Positions 62,372-64,000 of a stretch of DNA of 64,000 nt are shown in pieces (the first letter of the stretch is position 1; each line of letters begins with the position of its first letter). A model generated the notes under the pieces. It was not told the DNA's origin, made no database searches, and saw only the letters and a list, made by a program, of their open reading frames with translations. The translations under genes were made by a program, and so were the position numbers. The stretch is from Cyanobium sp. N.Huapi 1H5 (GTDB lineage Bacteria > Cyanobacteriota > Cyanobacteriia > PCC-6307 > Cyanobiaceae): assembly GCF_024345535.1 (NCBI RefSeq), contig NZ_JAGQBH010000006.1, positions 124,001 through 188,000 on the forward strand. The letters run 5' to 3'.

Positions 62372-63551
62372 GGCTTCCGGCGTTGCGGCCCGGCGGCAGC
62401 GTCACCAGCGGCCGGCCCCCGGGAAACAGCAGCGCCGACTCACCGGCGCGGAACCGCAGCCGGCCCCGGCGGCCATGGGGATGGTCGGCCTCCAGGGGTG
62501 CCCGCCAGCGCAGCCGCTGGTCACCGAGCTGCACCTGGTAGAGCCACTCCCGGCCGAGGAACTCCCGGCCGGTGATCCAGGCGGATCCGTCCTCACAGGG
62601 CAGGAACTCCAGGGCCTGGGGACGGACCATCACCTCAACGGCCTCGGATTCCCCGGAGCCGTCATGCCCCCCGGAGAGCGGCTCGAGCTCGCCGAGGGCG
62701 GTGTGCAGTCGGCGGCCCCGCCAGATGGCCGGCAACAGGTTGGACTGGAGCACGAACTGGCCGACGAAGGCGGTGGCGGGCCGGTCGACCAGCTCCCGCG
62801 GCGGGGCGCACTGGTGCAGCATCCCGTCGCGGAGCACCCCCACCCGGTCGCAGATCGCCAGCGCCTCCTCCGGATCGTGGGTCACCATCAGGCCGCTGGC
62901 ACCGCAGCGGGCCAGGACGGCCGGCAGCTCGCTGCGCAGCCGCAGCCGCACCTCCACATCCAGGTTGGAGAAGGGCTCATCGAGCAGCACCACCGAGGGG
63001 GACGGCGCCAGGGCGCGGGCCATGGCCAGGCGCTGGCGCTGGCCGCCGGAGAGCTCGTGGGGGTAGCGGCGCTCCAGGCCGCCCAGGCCCAGCAGATCGA
63101 GCAGCCAGGCCACCCGGGCGGTGTCCTGGCCGCGGCGCAGGCCGAAGCAGGCGTTGCGCCAGGCATCGAGATGGGGGAAGAGGGCATCGTCCTGGAAGAC
63201 CATGCCGACGCCGCGCCGCTCGGGGGGCAGCAGGCGGTCCGGGCCCGCCACCGGGCGTCCGCCGATGCTGATGGTGCCGCGGCCGGGGCGCTCGAAGCCG
63301 GCGATCAGGCGCAGCAGGGTGGTCTTGCCGCAACCGGAGGGGCCCAGCAGCCCCACCAGCTCCCCGGCCCCGAGGGCGAGGTCGATCCCCTGGAGGGTCC
63401 AGGCGGAGACGTCGCGGCCCGGGTAGCGGTACCAGAGGTCCTCGATGCGGACGTGGGCGCCGGGGCCGGTCACATCCCCGGGGGTGAAGGCCGTGGCGGC
63501 GGCGGTGGACGGCGTGGCGATGGTCGTGACGATGGTGTTGGAGTAGGCCAT
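62355..63551 (-). CDS. ABC transporter ATP-binding protein, iron(III)/FutC-FbpC type
   Basis: A 398-residue ATPase. Walker A is GPSGCGKTTLL, signature LSGGQRQRLAMARAL, Walker B VVLLDEPFSNLD, H-loop VTHDPEEAL. The ~130-residue C-terminal OB-like regulatory domain (FVGQFVLQSNLLPA to RPLVTLPPGR) is typical of the Fe3+/spermidine/sulfate class. No permease or binding-protein gene is in the window, so the substrate (iron by resemblance) is inferred. Start at MAYSNTIV chosen over a Met six codons upstream. Its 3' end overlaps the PP2C gene by 17 bases. Confidence 0.86.
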   Translation of the reverse strand: MAYSNTIVTTIATPSTAAATAFTPGDVTGPGAHVRIEDLWYRYPGRDVSAWTLQGIDLALGAGELVGLLGPSGCGKTTLLRLIAGFERPGRGTISIGGRPVAGPDRLLPPERRGVGMVFQDDALFPHLDAWRNACFGLRRGQDTARVAWLLDLLGLGGLERRYPHELSGGQRQRLAMARALAPSPSVVLLDEPFSNLDVEVRLRLRSELPAVLARCGASGLMVTHDPEEALAICDRVGVLRDGMLHQCAPPRELVDRPATAFVGQFVLQSNLLPAIWRGRRLHTALGELEPLSGGHDGSGESEAVEVMVRPQALEFLPCEDGSAWITGREFLGREWLYQVQLGDQRLRWRAPLEADHPHGRRGRLRFRAGESALLFPGGRPLVTLPPGRNAGSLSSPP

Positions 63552-63580
63552 AAGATCCCAGTCCCGCATTTTTACCCGTC

Positions 63581-64000
63581 ATGAGTTCCAGCGCTGGCGG
63601 AGGTGACCAAAGGCACAGCCCCTTGTCTCATCCGGTCAACACCCCGGAGGCCCCCGCCCCGGTGGGGCCCTACAACCAGGCCGTGCTCGCCGGCGGGGTC
63701 CTCTACTGCTCCGGCCAGATCGCCCTCGACCCGGTGAGCGGGGTGCTGGTGGGTGATGGCGACGTGGAGGCCGAGACCCGCCAGGTGCTGAGCAATCTCC
63801 AGGCGGTGCTGGCCGCCGCCGGCTGCCGCCCCGATCAGGTGGTGCGCACCACGGTCTATCTGGTCGACCTCGGCGATTTCGCCCGGGTGAACGCCCTCTA
63901 CGCCGGTCTGTTCAGCGAGGGCGTCGCTCCGGCCCGCGCCTGCGTGCAGGTGGCGGCCCTGCCCAGGGGCGCCCGGGTGGAAATCGACGCCATCGCCCTG
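63581..64000 (+). CDS. RidA-family reactive-intermediate deaminase, cut by window edge
   Basis: About 140 residues visible, 3' end missing by only a few residues. Matches RidA (YjgF): PVGPYNQAVLAGGVLYCSGQ, VLSNLQAVLAAAGCRPDQVV, TTVYLVDLGDF and the Arg-bearing ARACVQVAALPRGARVEID. Removes 2-aminoacrylate and other imine intermediates. An in-frame TTG (LSHPVNTPEAP) is an alternative start. Divergent from the ABC ATPase. Confidence 0.93.
   Translation, partial: MSSSAGGGDQRHSPLSHPVNTPEAPAPVGPYNQAVLAGGVLYCSGQIALDPVSGVLVGDGDVEAETRQVLSNLQAVLAAAGCRPDQVVRTTVYLVDLGDFARVNALYAGLFSEGVAPARACVQVAALPRGARVEIDAIAL

Overview
The window is chromosomal DNA of a high-GC alpha-cyanobacterium. The diagnostic content is an alpha-carboxysome (cso) operon with form IA Rubisco, both protochlorophyllide reductases (por and chlLBN), the photosystem I peptide psaM, the alkane pair ado/aar, a CAB-tailed ferrochelatase, a Tab2-type protein and a CRR6-type protein. 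The base composition, plus an SbtA/SbtB bicarbonate system inside the cso region, fits a freshwater or euryhaline Cyanobium / Synechococcus subcluster 5.2 type better than Prochlorococcus or open-ocean Synechococcus. That placement is inference, since no database was searched. No rRNA, tRNA, CRISPR array or intact insertion sequence was found. The high GC makes long antisense open frames common; these were left out.

Layout. 1-8238: left-truncated tyrosine recombinase (-), hemH, an M23 peptidase, ilvB, a secreted nuclease-like protein, a small membrane protein and ppsA. 8239-13266: a stretch with at most one doubtful small ORF, a COG2509 flavoprotein, then on the minus strand pgeF, a Tab2 protein and an S1-domain protein. 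13339-18552: creatininase-like protein, then ado, aar, accA, an SDR and folE. These join hydrocarbon synthesis from acyl-ACP with the first step of fatty acid synthesis. 18559-23389: secreted protein, trpF, M50 protease, lipoate ligase, crr6, psaM and a membrane protein. 23425-31127: por, two unknown genes and mntP, facing chlN-chlB-chlL and a small conserved-looking gene.

31268-50153 is the centrepiece. A diiron (ODP-like)-GGDEF fusion is followed by a nearly complete CO2-concentrating mechanism: csoS1D, rdgB (-), sbtA, sbtB, csoS1, cbbL, cbbS, csoS2, csoSCA, csoS4A, csoS4B, csoS1E, a ferritin-like gene, ndhF4, ndhD4, cupB/chpX, acRAF and cbbX. Together they encode bicarbonate uptake and its PII-like control, NDH-1-driven CO2 hydration, the shell, the scaffold, carbonic anhydrase, Rubisco, a Rubisco assembly factor and a Rubisco activase. 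The cbbL-cbbS and cbbS-csoS2 gaps each hold a strong RNA hairpin, probably setting expression ratios within the operon.

50154-64000: a lower-GC patch with one glycosyltransferase, then dnaA (-), an HtrA-type protease, two overlapping glycosyltransferases, a GNAT gene, an alpha/beta hydrolase, an ABC exporter, hisG and gloB. A three-gene partner-switching module follows (STAS, HATPase, cNMP-PP2C), then an iron-type ABC ATPase and a RidA gene cut by the right edge. Genes are packed tightly, and several convergent pairs overlap at their 3' ends.
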